This document shows, one piece after another, positions 17,884 to 25,475 of a stretch of 41,461 nt of DNA. The stretch comes from Acidobacteriota bacterium. GTDB lineage: Bacteria > Acidobacteriota > Blastocatellia > Pyrinomonadales > Pyrinomonadaceae. The position numbers and the translations under genes are program-made. The notes under the pieces were generated by a model. The model worked only from the letters and a program-made list of their open reading frames with translations, did no database searches and had not been told where the DNA came from. How positions within the stretch are numbered: the first letter of the stretch is position 1; every line of letters starts with the position of its first letter. The stretch lies in contig JAOAPX010000172.1 in the NCBI GenBank assembly GCA_025463125.1, positions 1 to 41,461 of the forward strand, written 5' to 3'.

Positions 17884-19396
17884 ATTTCCTTTTTTTGTGT
17901 CTCTTCTTCTTCTTTAATCTTTTTGCCAACGAATCTCTTGTTTCGTCGTAGTTGTTATCGAATTCTTCGTTCGAGCCGCTTCCGCCGCCGAACATTCCGC
18001 CGAGACCGTCCATACCGCCTCCGCCGAGAAGCCCGCTGAGTCCGCCGCCTAAACCGCCCATTGCCTTGCCCGCAAGTTTACTGAACAATCCGCCGCGATT
18101 CATCTGCGCCATCATTTTCTTCATTTGCTCATACTGCCGCAAAAGCCCGTTTACTTCGGCGATTGTCGAGCCGGAACCTTTAGCGATACGCGTCTTGCGG
18201 CTTGCATCGATGATTTTATGATTATTGCGTTCCGCTCGCGTCATCGAACCGATAATCGCCTCGGTTCGCTTCATCTGAGCTTCGACTTCCGCCGATTGCT
18301 CGTCGCTCATCTGCAGACCGCCGGTCATCTGTTCAGGCAGCATTTTCATCAACTTCGACATTGAGCCGAGTTTCTTGAACTGTCCGAGCTGATTGCGAAA
18401 ATCTTCGAGCGTAAACTGATTGCTCGTCATTTTTTCGAGCTGTTTCTGCGCCTCGTCCTCGCTAATCTTGCCTTGAACTTCTTCGATGAGCGATAAAACG
18501 TCGCCCATTCCGAGAATTCTCTGCGCGATTCGATCCGGGTAAAACGGCTCGATCGCGTCGTATTTTTCGCCGACGCCGACGAATTTTACCGGCTGCCCGA
18601 TAACCTGTTTGATGGAGAGAGCAGCGCCGCCGCGCGCGTCGCCGTCCATTTTCGTCAAAATCACGCCGGTGATCCCGACTCTGCGATGAAATTCTTCGGC
18701 TGAACGAACCGCGTCCTGCCCGGTCATTGCGTCGGCGACGAATAAAACTTCGACCGGACGCGTTTCGGCTTTGATTTGTTCGAGTTCGACCATCAGATCG
18801 TCGTCGATGTGCAGGCGCCCCGCCGTGTCGACCATCAAAGTATCGAAACCCATCTCCTGCGCGTGGAGAACCGCGCCGCGCACGAGCGTCATCGGGTCGT
18901 TAGTTTCCTTATCCTGATAAACCGCGACGCCTACAGCGCCGCCGACTACGCGCAGCTGTTCGCGCGCCGCCGGGCGATACACGTCAACCGATACGAGCAG
19001 AGGTTTTCTTTCCTGATTGTCTTTCAGCCAGCGCGAAATCTTTCCCGTCGAAGTCGTTTTGCCCGAACCCTGCAATCCGACGATCATCACGACGTTCGGA
19101 ATCTGCTTGGTGAAGACGAGCCGCGACGAAGTTCCGCCCATCAAACCGACGAGTTCGTCGTAAACGATCTTAACGACTTGTTCGTGCGGTTTTAAGTCTT
19201 GCCAGACTTCCTGTCCTTCCGCTTTTGCTCGAACAGATTCGACGAAATCTTTGGCGACTTTATAATTCACGTCGGCTTCGAGCAAAGCCATACGTATTTC
19301 GCGCAAAGCGACATCTACGTGCTCGGGCGTGAGTTTGCCTTCGCCGCGCAAATTTTTCAGCGTACTTTTTAATTTATCGGACAGTGACTCAAACAT
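17882..19396 (-). CDS. ffh: Signal recognition particle protein Ffh
   Basis: A 504-residue SRP54/Ffh GTPase, which with 4.5S RNA delivers nascent membrane proteins to FtsY. The N domain covers residues 1-90. The P-loop GLQGSGKTT is at 107-115, followed by DTAGRLHID and TKMDGDARGGAALS. The methionine-rich M domain follows. The C-terminus is unusual: a glycine-rich stretch (GGLGGGLSGLLGGGG and more) and a final poly-basic tail KRLKKKKRHKKRK, making it about 50 residues longer than standard Ffh. It starts the ribosomal operon from a clear promoter about 30 bases upstream. Confidence 0.97.
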   Translation of the reverse strand: MFESLSDKLKSTLKNLRGEGKLTPEHVDVALREIRMALLEADVNYKVAKDFVESVRAKAEGQEVWQDLKPHEQVVKIVYDELVGLMGGTSSRLVFTKQIPNVVMIVGLQGSGKTTSTGKISRWLKDNQERKPLLVSVDVYRPAAREQLRVVGGAVGVAVYQDKETNDPMTLVRGAVLHAQEMGFDTLMVDTAGRLHIDDDLMVELEQIKAETRPVEVLFVADAMTGQDAVRSAEEFHRRVGITGVILTKMDGDARGGAALSIKQVIGQPVKFVGVGEKYDAIEPFYPDRIAQRILGMGDVLSLIEEVQGKISEDEAQKQLEKMTSNQFTLEDFRNQLGQFKKLGSMSKLMKMLPEQMTGGLQMSDEQSAEVEAQMKRTEAIIGSMTRAERNNHKIIDASRKTRIAKGSGSTIAEVNGLLRQYEQMKKMMAQMNRGGLFSKLAGKAMGGLGGGLSGLLGGGGMDGLGGMFGGGSGSNEEFDNNYDETRDSLAKRLKKKKRHKKRK

Positions 19397-19432
19397 ATAG
19401 ATACACTTCTGGCAGTAAAGCCGAAACTATAA

Positions 19433-19461
19433 ATATTAGTTGTTTAGTAAGAGAGTGTCAA
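19433..19461 (-). promoter_or_regulatory. Sigma70-type promoter of the ffh operon
   Basis: On the minus strand a perfect -35 TTGACA (19461-19456) is followed after exactly 17 bases by TAATAT (19438-19433). The predicted start at about 19426 leaves a leader of about 30 bases before the ffh ATG at 19396. This is the best promoter in the window. Confidence 0.7.
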
Positions 19462-19652
19462 GAACTGCGAAAAGCGTTTCCCGGGCGCGGAGCGGGCGGG
19501 CGGCATTTATGTCTGAAAGCTGACAGACTATTGCTTTTGTTTACAGTAAGATTGCCGAAATCCGTACAAGAAAAATTTCTGCAATTGAGGCAAAAAAGTC
19601 AAAAAACGAGAAAGTAATTTCACACTAATCAGTTAGAAGGGAGTAAAAAATT

Positions 19653-20081
19653 ATGATACGAACCTTTGCGCTTATTTTTGGCATTATCTATATTATCGCC
19701 GGAATTGCGGGATTTATTCCCGCTCTGACGCCGCACACGGGCGATCTGCATCCGCTGACGATAGAAACCGCGCACGGTCGGGCTCTGGGGCTGTTTCCGG
19801 TCAATATCCTTCACAACATCGTTCATTTAGCTATCGGGCTCTGGGGCGTTTTAGGCTCGCGGAGCTTAAGCGGAGCACGGCTTTTCGCTCGCGGTCTGGC
19901 TATTATCTACGGTCTTTTGGCGATTCTCGGGCTGATTCCCGGACTCAACACGATGTTCGGATTGGTTCCGATTTACGGTCACGACGTCTGGCTTCATGCC
20001 GGCACGGCTTTGATCGCGGCTTATTTCGGTTTTATCGCGCGTTCGGACGGTGAACCCGCCGCTTCAGCAACCCGCGTATAA
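19653..20081 (+). CDS. DUF4383 membrane protein
   Basis: A 142-residue integral membrane protein of the DUF4383 family, with four predicted membrane segments at about residues 4-22, 50-68, 80-98 and 108-127. Conserved features are the HNIVHLAIGLWG motif after the second charged loop and the NTMFGLVPIYGHDVWLHAGTALIAAYFGF end. A strong ribosome binding site, GAAGGGAG, precedes the ATG. The function of the family is unknown. Its last 61 bases overlap the convergent glycosyltransferase gene. Confidence 0.85.
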   Translation: MIRTFALIFGIIYIIAGIAGFIPALTPHTGDLHPLTIETAHGRALGLFPVNILHNIVHLAIGLWGVLGSRSLSGARLFARGLAIIYGLLAILGLIPGLNTMFGLVPIYGHDVWLHAGTALIAAYFGFIARSDGEPAASATRV

Positions 20082-21133
20082 GCGGTTTCCGGATTTTTCA
20101 GCAAGCGCTCGACCGCCTTTAGAACTGTTTCGACTTTTATGCGGCGGATACATTCGGCTGCGTCGAATTGCAGGCATTTGTAACCGGCACACGGCTGGCA
20201 AGACATCTTTTCATAAACGATTTCGTGCGGGGCATCGGTCCATGGTCGCCAGTGATTGATATTCGAAGAGCCGAAAATAACCGCCGCCGGAGTATTTACA
20301 GCCGCCGCGATATGCGCGATTCCCGAATCGTTGCCGACGAAAATATCCGCTTTTGCCGCCAGAGCCGTAATTTCCGGCAAAGTTAAATTATCGAAAGTTA
20401 TGACGGGCGCGCTCGAATTAAGTTTTAAAGCTTCCAGCACCGGGCTTTCCCCTTTTGCGGCGACGGCGATCGTCTGAAAATTATTCGCGTGAAAAAATTC
20501 CGCGAGGCGCGCGAAATTTTTTGTTGCCCATTGTTTCGATTCAAATGCGGCAGCCGGATGAATCAAAGCGATTTTGGATTTCGAATCGAAGCTTTTCGTT
20601 TGAGCCAGTTTATTTTCAATGGAATCAAGCGCCGCGCTTGAAGCGTTCAGGCGGCTTTTCGGTTTATCTGCGACCGGCACGCCGACGCTTCCTAAAAGCG
20701 CGAGCTGTTGTTCGGCGGAATGCGTAAATTCCTTGCGCCAGAAGTCGGATGACGAAGAAAGCAGATGATTATACAAAAAATTATATTGATAATCCGCAAA
20801 ACCGACGCGATGCCTGGCGCCGCTCGCCCTGACGAAAAACGTCGCCGTCGTTCCGCCGTGCAGATTAAAAGCGACGTCGTACTTGTTTTGCCGGATTTTC
20901 CAAGCCGTCAAAAGACGCGATTTCAAATCGCTTTTCTTAAACGTCAAAACATTATCGACGGCGTCGAAATTGTCTAAAACCGGCGCGACCCAATCTTCGA
21001 GCAAAACGTCGATTTGCGCTTCGGGCAAAAATTTCTTTAATGCGATGAGCGAAGAAGTCGATAAAACCGTGTCGCCGATCGAGCGAAGCCGCACGACTAA
21101 AACGCGTTTTACTTTTGTCCAATCAATATTCAT
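20021..21133 (-). CDS. Glycosyltransferase family 9 (heptosyltransferase-like)
   Basis: A GT9 enzyme of the ADP-heptose:LPS heptosyltransferase group. The N-terminal VKRVLVVRLRSIGDTVLSTSSL, KNKYDVAFNLHGG-like region (residues about 80-95) and the C-terminal donor site IFVGNDSGIAHIAAAVNTPAAVIFGSS are typical. It likely adds a sugar to the lipopolysaccharide core or another envelope glycan. I choose the ATG at 21133 (371 residues). An in-frame ATG at 21181 would add 16 residues encoded wholly by the heptad repeat E (residues MENKDGFSAFRFLFSV), which are not part of the fold. The C-terminal 20 codons overlap the DUF4383 gene on the other strand. Confidence 0.88.
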   Translation of the reverse strand: MNIDWTKVKRVLVVRLRSIGDTVLSTSSLIALKKFLPEAQIDVLLEDWVAPVLDNFDAVDNVLTFKKSDLKSRLLTAWKIRQNKYDVAFNLHGGTTATFFVRASGARHRVGFADYQYNFLYNHLLSSSSDFWRKEFTHSAEQQLALLGSVGVPVADKPKSRLNASSAALDSIENKLAQTKSFDSKSKIALIHPAAAFESKQWATKNFARLAEFFHANNFQTIAVAAKGESPVLEALKLNSSAPVITFDNLTLPEITALAAKADIFVGNDSGIAHIAAAVNTPAAVIFGSSNINHWRPWTDAPHEIVYEKMSCQPCAGYKCLQFDAAECIRRIKVETVLKAVERLLKNPETAYTRVAEAAGSPSERAIKPK

Positions 21134-21200
21134 AACGGAAAATAGAAAGCGGAAAGCGGAAAATCCATCTTTATTTTCCATCGCCCACTACCCGTTTTTC
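21134..21200 (-). repeat. Heptad-periodic inverted repeat E, between the Trm112-like and GT9 genes
   Basis: GGAAAAT, AGAAAGC, GGAAAGC and GGAAAAT follow in 7-base steps from 21137. The other arm, read on the minus strand, gives TGAAAAACGGGTAGTGGGCGA and then GGAAAAT, starting at the stop codon of the Trm112-like gene. The two arms pair imperfectly. Confidence 0.65.
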
Positions 21201-21375
21201 ATTTCTCCGTCGTCGCTTCTTCGACGAGCATCACGGGAATTTCATCGCGCACGGGATAAACCAGAGCGCATTCCGGGCTTACGCATTTCAAACCGCTCGC
21301 GTCGGGTTTCAGTTCAACTTTCGATTTGCATTTCGGGCAGCGCAGAATTTCTAAAAGCTCGGGGCTGATTGCCAT
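21199..21375 (-). CDS. Trm112 family (UPF0434/YcaR-like) zinc protein
   Basis: A 58-residue protein of the Trm112/YcaR family. It begins [22 protein letters not shown], with the zinc ligands in CPKC and a further cysteine pair in [20 protein letters not shown]. The ATG at 21375 is chosen because GGAG lies 8 bases upstream and families start there; an ATG five codons earlier has no ribosome binding site. In bacteria the protein is often encoded beside LPS or lipid A genes, and it lies here directly upstream of a GT9 enzyme. Its role is not well defined, although eukaryotic Trm112 activates methyltransferases. Confidence 0.9.
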   Translation of the reverse strand: MAISPELLEILRCPKCKSKVELKPDASGLKCVSPECALVYPVRDEIPVMLVEEATTEK

Positions 21376-21503
21376 ATATAAACACTCCAAATAAATTTAA
21401 TTAAGCGAAAGGCAATTTTAACTCAAACAGGGAAACGCGCAAAGTTAAAGGGCAAGAGAATCAAATTCGCTCGCCCTTCACGTTTTCTTATTTTCCAACA
21501 GCC

Positions 21504-22673
21504 TTAACTTTCGGCTTCGGTTTTTGTTCCGCATTCGGGGCAGAATTTCGCGCCCGGAGCGAGTTCGGTCTGGCAGTTCGAGCATTTGGCTTTTTCCTGG
21601 CTCGCGCCGCATTCCGAGCAGAACTTCGCGCCTTCGCGCAATTCCGCGCCGCACTTCATACAGGGAACTTTTGCCGCTTCCATTTTGCCGCCGCAATCGG
21701 AGCAAAACTTCACGCCAGCCGCGTTTTGCTTGCCGCAGCTCGGACACGCGACGGTTTGCGCGTTCTGCTGATCGCCGCCCTGACCGCCTTGCTGTCCCTG
21801 ATTCATTCCGCCGAAAGCGTTCGCCATCTGTCCGCCGACGGCAAAGCCCGCGCCCAAGCCCGCGCCAAGTCCCGCTCCGCCGCCTTCGTTCTTCGCCGCG
21901 TCGCGTAAAGCGTCAGCCGCCTGAAACTGCATATAACGATTGGCATCGCCGAGCGCGCCCATCGAACTGCGTTTGTCCAACGCCGCTTCGACTTCGGGCG
22001 GAAGCGAGATATTTTCGACGTAAAATTTGGTAACTTCCAAACCGTAACCGCGAAAATCCTCGTTGATTTTGGCGCGGATGGCTTCGCCGAGTTCTTTATA
22101 CTGCGCCGCCAAATCAAGCGCCGGAATTTTCATTTCGCCGATCGCGTCGGAAAACTCCGTAACGATGGCGCGTTTTAATTGCGCGTCGATGTCTTCGGTT
22201 TGAAAATGCGCGTTTGTGCCGGCGACTTCCCTTATAAAACCACTCGGATCGGCGACGCGCAAACTGTACGCGCCGAATGCGCGAAGCCGGACGATGCCGA
22301 AATCATTGTCGCGCAGCATAATCGGGTTTGAAGTTCCCCATTTCATATCGGTAAATTGTTTCGTGTTGACGAAATAAACTTCCGATTTAAAGGGCGAATT
22401 AAAACCGTGTTTCCACGCGCCGAGTTTTGATAAAATCGGCGTGTTTCCGCCGTCAATCGTATAACGTCCGGGCGTAAAAACATCGGCGACCTGACCTTCG
22501 AAAACGAAAACCGCCGTTTGCGATTCGCGCACGATCAGCTGCGCGCCGTTTTTGATTTCCTGACCCGCAACCGGAAAGCGATATAAAATCGTATCCTGCG
22601 AATCGTCAAGCCATTCGATGACTTCTATAAACTGATTTAGAGCTGCATTTTTAACCTTGTCGAAAAAACTCAT
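21504..22673 (-). CDS. SPFH-domain protein with C-terminal triple zinc ribbon (YdjI-like)
   Basis: A 389-residue protein. Residues 1-250 form an SPFH/band-7-like domain of the virion-core/YdjI type: MSFFDKVKNAALNQFIEVIEW, then ALGDANRYMQFQAADAL. A glycine-rich spacer (about residues 263-300) leads into three zinc ribbons, each of two CxxC pairs (CPSC/CSDC, CMKC/CSEC, CSNC/CPEC). B. subtilis YdjI of this type is recruited to membranes with the phage-shock protein homologue YdjF and membrane proteins YdjGH, in a membrane-stress response. No PspA gene is in the window. The start has a strong AAGGAG ribosome binding site. Confidence 0.85.
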   Translation of the reverse strand: MSFFDKVKNAALNQFIEVIEWLDDSQDTILYRFPVAGQEIKNGAQLIVRESQTAVFVFEGQVADVFTPGRYTIDGGNTPILSKLGAWKHGFNSPFKSEVYFVNTKQFTDMKWGTSNPIMLRDNDFGIVRLRAFGAYSLRVADPSGFIREVAGTNAHFQTEDIDAQLKRAIVTEFSDAIGEMKIPALDLAAQYKELGEAIRAKINEDFRGYGLEVTKFYVENISLPPEVEAALDKRSSMGALGDANRYMQFQAADALRDAAKNEGGGAGLGAGLGAGFAVGGQMANAFGGMNQGQQGGQGGDQQNAQTVACPSCGKQNAAGVKFCSDCGGKMEAAKVPCMKCGAELREGAKFCSECGASQEKAKCSNCQTELAPGAKFCPECGTKTEAES

Positions 22674-22889
22674 TTGCTTATTCTCCTTATGGTTTCTTAA
22701 CGATAAAATATCTCACAAAGTTTCGACAAAACAAAGGAAAATCGTCGATTAGCGTTTTTGGTGCAATTCGCTTTCGGCTTTGTGAAACGGAAAAGAAAAG
22801 ACAACTTTAAAGCTTTGTGTTCATCTAAAATTTACAGCTAAATTATTGTTTTTACAAATATTTATCTCTTTTTATTTAACTTTTCGGAA

Positions 22890-23951
22890 ATGAAATACAA
22901 CTTTAAGAAGATCTATGTGCAGCGCTCGATTTACAGCGATTTCATCTGGCGCGCGAATGCGGAAGATATTATCAAACGGTTTCCGGGCGCTGAAATCGTC
23001 GAAGTCGAATCTCACTGGCAAATTCCGGAGCTTTTCGAAGCCGACGCGAGCGATTGGATGCGTACGAAACGCGAAGTTCTGGTTCTCGGCATCAAATCAG
23101 GCTTATCGCATCAAAAAAACGGGCGTTCGGCTGATTTTATAGCGGCTTCGAATTCAAACGGCTGTTTAAGCTCGTGCCAGTATTGCTATGTCGCGCGGCG
23201 CAAAGGCGGCTCGAATCCCCTGACGATTTTTATAAATATCGAAGAAATCGCCGCTTCTATCCGCAAACATCAAAATAAATTAGGCGCGAAACCGGAACCG
23301 AATCAATGCGACGCGCGATTCTGGACTTATGACATCGGCTGCAACGCGGATCTTTCGGCTGATTCCTTCGTTTGCGATAATCCGGGCTTTCTCGTGCGCG
23401 AATTTGCGTCGATGGAAAACGCCAAAGCGACTTTCGCGACCAAAACCGTCCACGATGATTACTGGCTTTCAATCGACCCGAAAGGCAAAACGCGAATCCG
23501 TTATTCGCTGATGCCGCAAAAAGTCGCGAGATACGTTGACATCGGCACCAGCCCGATTTCCGAGCGCATTCAATCGGTGAATAAATTAATCGATGCGGGT
23601 TACGAAGTTCATTTTTCGTTTGCGCCGATAATCGTTTATGACAAAGAGAACTGGAAACAGGACTGGCGCGATCTTTGGCGTGAAATCGGCGATACGCTTT
23701 CGCCGAAAGCAAAAGCGCAAATGCAGTGCGAAGCGTTTTTCCTGACGCATTCCGCCGCGCTGCACGAAATTAATATGCAGTGGAATCCGAAAGGCGAAGA
23801 GTTTTTATGGAAACCTGAATTTCAGGTTCCGAAGAAAACCGCGCCCGGTACGCTCGTTTACGATTACAATTTTCGTCGGCGCGAAATAGCGGAATTTGAA
23901 AAAGATTTGGCGAAATATCTGCCCTTTTGCCCGGTCAGATATTCTTTTTAA
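22890..23951 (+). CDS. SPL-family radical SAM protein
   Basis: A 353-residue member of the spore-photoproduct-lyase radical SAM family. The iron-sulphur cysteines are Cys92, Cys96 and Cys99 in CLSSCQYCYVARRKGG, with CxxxCxxC spacing. The segment GCLSSCQYC and later DIGCNADL and MPQKVARYVDIGTSP resemble SPL relatives. The B. subtilis enzyme repairs the thymine photoproduct in spore DNA. There is no sign of sporulation here, so a role in photoproduct repair in dormant or UV-exposed cells, or another reaction, is inferred. The stop overlaps the convergent VanZ-like gene in the palindrome TTAA. Confidence 0.82.
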   Translation: MKYNFKKIYVQRSIYSDFIWRANAEDIIKRFPGAEIVEVESHWQIPELFEADASDWMRTKREVLVLGIKSGLSHQKNGRSADFIAASNSNGCLSSCQYCYVARRKGGSNPLTIFINIEEIAASIRKHQNKLGAKPEPNQCDARFWTYDIGCNADLSADSFVCDNPGFLVREFASMENAKATFATKTVHDDYWLSIDPKGKTRIRYSLMPQKVARYVDIGTSPISERIQSVNKLIDAGYEVHFSFAPIIVYDKENWKQDWRDLWREIGDTLSPKAKAQMQCEAFFLTHSAALHEINMQWNPKGEEFLWKPEFQVPKKTAPGTLVYDYNFRRREIAEFEKDLAKYLPFCPVRYSF

Positions 23952-24448
23952 GTTTTGTAATATCCTGCATTTACCGGAAGTTGAGGGTTAGAAAACTTTT
24001 TTTTGAAAAAGGCGAGAAATAAAATCATCGTTAAGCCGCCGGATAAATCTATAAAAACGTCGTAAACCGAGCCGGTTCTTGCCGAATTAAAGCTTTGATT
24101 GTATTCGTCAAACGATGCCGTTAATGCAATCAAAATAAAAGCGGCGAGCCACCAGAATTTTCGCAGCCGATTGATCGACGAGCCCCAAAAAGCTCTCGAT
24201 GCTAAAAACGCGAGCGCCGCGTATTCTGCGAAATGGGCGAATTTTCGAATGCAGCCGTGAATGACAGATAAGGTTTCGTCCGCCGCGTTCGGAAAAAGAA
24301 ATTCGAGCAGCGGGCGAATAAAACGTGAAGTTTGCGTTGTCGCGCCCTGCCCGCTCGACAGGAAAAATATAACGCCGAGCCACAAAACAAGCGGCGCGTA
24401 ACGAATAAATCGTTCGCGCCGTTTTGATTTTTGCAAACCCTCGTTCAT
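23948..24448 (-). CDS. VanZ-like family membrane protein
   Basis: A 166-residue membrane protein with about four transmembrane segments. The VanZ-like signature is the first helix FIRYAPLVLWLGVIFFLSS, then HGCIRKFAHFAEYAALAFLASRAFW and ALTASFDEYNQSFNSARTGSVYDVFIDLSGG. VanZ of enterococci gives low-level teicoplanin resistance, but most chromosomal relatives have no proven role, so resistance should not be assumed. The gene follows the atp terminator on the same strand. Its stop codon overlaps that of the SPL gene. Confidence 0.85.
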   Translation of the reverse strand: MNEGLQKSKRRERFIRYAPLVLWLGVIFFLSSGQGATTQTSRFIRPLLEFLFPNAADETLSVIHGCIRKFAHFAEYAALAFLASRAFWGSSINRLRKFWWLAAFILIALTASFDEYNQSFNSARTGSVYDVFIDLSGGLTMILFLAFFKKKFSNPQLPVNAGYYKT

Positions 24449-24458
24449 TTTTCACGTT

Positions 24459-24500
24459 AAAAAGGATGAGACAAAGCAAAATGCTTCTCTCATCCTTTTT
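24459..24500 (-). terminator. Terminator of the atp cluster
   Basis: AAAAAGGATGAGA (24459-24471) pairs with TCTCATCCTTTTT (24488-24500), 13 base pairs around a 16-base spacer. On the minus strand it lies after atpG, and the stem ends in Ts. It separates the atp cluster from the VanZ-like gene. Confidence 0.85.
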
Positions 24501-24518
24501 TGTTTATCCTTGTTCTTT

Positions 24519-25394
24519 TTATAACGCAGCCGCGCCGGAAACGACTTCGATAATTTCTTTCGTAATCGCCGCTTGTCTGATGCGGTTCATATTAAGCGTT
24601 AAATTATCGATCAGCTCGCCCGCGTTTTTCGATGCCGAATCCATCGCCGTCATACGCGAACCTTGTTCGGAAGCGACCGATTCGAGCATAGCGCGATAAA
24701 TTTGCGTTTCGACTTGTTTCGGAAGCAGTCTACCGAAAATTTCAGCCGGCGGCTGCTCGTAGATATATTCGGCTTGAGCCGCATTTGTCGTCTCTTCTTC
24801 GGTTTCTATACGCGGAATCGGTAAAAGCTGCTCGATCACGGGTTTCTGCGACAAAACGGTTTTGAATTCGGTAAATACGAGGAAAACTTTGTCGATCGTT
24901 GTATCTTCCGTAAAACTTTTAATAACTCTGTTGGCGATTTCGACCGCTTCTTCGTGTTTGACCGCGCCGCTGCCGGTTAAACCGACGTATTCTTCCGTAA
25001 TTGTCATTTCGCGTCGGCGAAAAAAATCACGCCCTTTACGCCCGACCGGAATCATCTGCATCTGCTTGCCGGAATTACCCGTTAGAAACGATTGAGTCGC
25101 TTTGATAACGTTCGTGTTAAAAGCTCCAGCCAAACCTTTATCGGCAGTTACCAGAACTACCAGATAATTTTCATCGCCTCGCGTATCGAGCAACGGATGC
25201 GAAAAATCATCGCCGATGCGCGCGCTCAAACCGCCGAGCACCTGCGTCATTTTCTGCGCATAAGGACGGGCGGCGGTTACGCGGTCCTGCGCGCGCCGAA
25301 GCTTCGCCGCGGCGACCATTTTCATCGCCTTGGTGATTTGCTGTGTGTTTTTGACGGATTTAATCCGTCGTCGCATATCTAAAAGACTTGCCAT
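24519..25394 (-). CDS. atpG: ATP synthase gamma chain
   Basis: A 291-residue F1 gamma subunit, the central shaft of the motor. The N-terminal helix MASLLDMRRRIKSVKNTQQITKAMKMVAAAKLR and the C-terminal SRMTAMDSASKNAGELIDNLTLNMNRIRQAAITKEIIEVVSGAAAL are nearly invariant. It is the last gene of this cluster; beta and epsilon do not follow. A 78-base gap with the heptad repeat F separates it from atpA. Confidence 0.97.
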   Translation of the reverse strand: MASLLDMRRRIKSVKNTQQITKAMKMVAAAKLRRAQDRVTAARPYAQKMTQVLGGLSARIGDDFSHPLLDTRGDENYLVVLVTADKGLAGAFNTNVIKATQSFLTGNSGKQMQMIPVGRKGRDFFRRREMTITEEYVGLTGSGAVKHEEAVEIANRVIKSFTEDTTIDKVFLVFTEFKTVLSQKPVIEQLLPIPRIETEEETTNAAQAEYIYEQPPAEIFGRLLPKQVETQIYRAMLESVASEQGSRMTAMDSASKNAGELIDNLTLNMNRIRQAAITKEIIEVVSGAAAL

Positions 25395-25402
25395 AAATTT
25401 AG

Positions 25403-25475
25403 TGGATAGCTGAAAGCGAAAAGTGAATAACTAAAAATTAACTTTTATTATTCACTTTTCGCTTTTCACTATTTA
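25403..25475 (-). repeat. Heptad-periodic inverted repeat F, between atpA and atpG
   Basis: AGCGAAAAGTGAATAA (25415-25430) is perfectly complementary to 25448-25463, a 16-base-pair stem with a 17-base loop. Both arms extend outward with weaker pairing in 7-base steps. The atpA stop codon (TAA at 25475-25473) is in the first arm on the transcribed strand. No T-tract follows. Confidence 0.75.

Noticed and set aside
19384-19617. A 77-residue plus-strand frame upstream of the DUF4383 gene
   Set aside because: It overlaps the ffh start and promoter in antisense and has no ribosome binding site or family pattern.
23948-24448. Glycopeptide resistance from the VanZ-like gene
   Set aside because: VanZ-like proteins are widespread without resistance; no vanHAX or regulator genes are present.
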